Positions 63,779 to 64,000 of a stretch of 64,000 nt of DNA are shown piece after piece; positions within the stretch are counted from its first letter, which is position 1, and every line of letters begins with the position of its first letter. The notes under the pieces are model-generated. The model was not told the DNA's origin. It did not search any database and was given only the letters and a program-made list of their open reading frames with translations. The position numbers and the translations under genes are program-made. The stretch is from the NCBI RefSeq assembly GCF_902459765.1, contig NZ_CABPSP010000013.1, positions 62,001-126,000 on the forward strand, read 5' to 3'. This DNA is from Pandoraea anapnoica (lineage in GTDB: Bacteria; Pseudomonadota; Gammaproteobacteria; Burkholderiales; Burkholderiaceae).

Positions 63779-64000
63779 TCGTCGGTTGCTCCGCTACGTA
63801 CTCGGGCGCGTTCGCGCCACTTGATGAGATCGGTAAGGCTCCAGTCATCCATTGCGGACGGCTGGAAGCCGAATATCACTGCAACGTCGGCGAAGGCGTC
63901 GTCGACGTCTGCTGGTATGCGTCGGCCTTCACCGATTTCGGAGCCAAAAAACCGGTCACCGCCATTCCGAGCTGCATCAGGTCTGCGGGGTCCATGCGGA
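63775..64000 (-). CDS. Tail assembly chaperone gpE+E' (frameshift product, partial)
   Basis: The -1 frame after the slippery site reads 'AVIFGFQPSAMDDWSLTDLI' and 'KWRERARVRSGATDE', the P2 E' (GpE) signature with Trp-Ser-Leu. The product continues from gpE through the slip at 63945-63951 and ends at 63775, overlapping the tape-measure start. The N-terminal part lies right of the window. Confidence 0.85.
   Translation of the reverse strand, partial: PHGPRRPDAARNGGDRFFGSEIGEGRRIPADVDDAFADVAVIFGFQPSAMDDWSLTDLIKWRERARVRSGATDE
63876..64000 (-). CDS. Tail assembly chaperone gpE (C-terminal part)
   Basis: Zero-frame translation ends at TGA 63876-63878 after 'MDPADLMQLGMAVTGFLAPK' and 'DAYQQTSTTPSPTLQ'. 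P2-type gpE is about 90 residues, so the start is beyond the window. Confidence 0.82.
   Translation of the reverse strand, partial: RMDPADLMQLGMAVTGFLAPKSVKADAYQQTSTTPSPTLQ
63945..63951 (-). promoter_or_regulatory. -1 ribosomal frameshift slippery site (T TTT TTG)
   Basis: In the E frame the codons are GGT TTT TTG, giving the heptamer T-TTT-TTG. Slipping back one base enters the E' frame with no intervening stop. P2 uses the same kind of site for E+E'. Confidence 0.85.

Larger units (their letters stand above)
49399..64000. mobile_element. P2-like prophage (left part; right end outside window)
   Basis: Begins at the 3' end of tRNA-Ser(GGA) with a tyrosine integrase. Leftward early genes, a divergent repressor with twin operators, an ogr-like zinc finger and late genes D, U, T, E/E' in reverse P2 order all fit a P2-type phage. 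A plus-strand accessory cassette lies at 55.9-59.2 kb. The other attachment site, capsid and lysis genes must be to the right, so integrity cannot be judged. Confidence 0.93.

Overview
The window is high-GC DNA from a betaproteobacterium of the order Burkholderiales. The housekeeping neighbourhoods (GST-purB, yajC-secD-secF beside tgt-queA, recG-oxyR-katA, tonB-exbB-exbD-bfd-murI-bfr, acs with a DUF4212/large-subunit sodium:solute symporter) and the codon use fit Burkholderiaceae. A Pandoraea-like genome is my best guess, but the sequence alone does not prove the genus.

Layout. (1) 1-13508: a type III secretion system (T3SS) of the Salmonella SPI-2 / E. coli LEE (Ssa-Esc) type. The minus strand carries the secretin sctC, cut by the window edge, preceded by a small gene in the ssaB/spiC/sepD position. 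A NarL-type response regulator (SsrB-like role) is divergent from it. A compact plus-strand operon follows: ssaM/cesL-position gene, sctV, sctN, sctO, sctP, sctQ, sctR, sctS, sctT, sctU and a lytic transglycosylase. Needle, inner ring, translocon and effector genes are not in view and would have to lie to the left. (2) 13.6-34.7 kb: core chromosome: glutathione transferase, purB, cytochrome c', cytochrome b561, an LtaS-like sulfatase, secF/secD/yajC, tgt, queA, recG, oxyR, katA, a ThiE-like protein, a YdcF protein, an HbpS/GlcG protein and hemP. (3) 34.7-44.4 kb: OsmC, pirin, the Fur-type iron block (exbD, exbB, tonB, bfd, bfr), murI, class I fumarase, a UPF0114 protein and a drug/metabolite exporter. 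(4) 44.6-49.2 kb: acs plus a two-subunit acetate-type sodium symporter. (5) From 49.4 kb to the right edge: a P2-like prophage integrated at a tRNA-Ser(GGA) gene.

The prophage has a leftward early operon (small regulators, ogr-like zinc finger, primase/helicase, DUF4224 protein, integrase). A rightward repressor overlaps twin operators. The leftward late tail genes are E, E+E' with a -1 frameshift, T, U and D. Between the repressor and gene D sits a rightward accessory cassette that does not belong to the P2 core: a predicted membrane protein with an ORF6C-like segment, a KAP-family P-loop NTPase, a short Asp/His-rich reading frame overlapping the next gene, and a two-helix SLATT-like membrane protein. 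The cassette ends at its own terminator. Its make-up and position suggest a prophage-encoded exclusion or anti-phage module, and I regard it as the best candidate for an undescribed system here.

Smaller items worth attention are a 20-codon membrane peptide with an excellent ribosome-binding site upstream of tonB, a 27-codon frame upstream of katA, a perfect 10-bp hairpin in front of a tiny frame near hemP, and an SctU whose autocleavage motif reads NPTR instead of NPTH.
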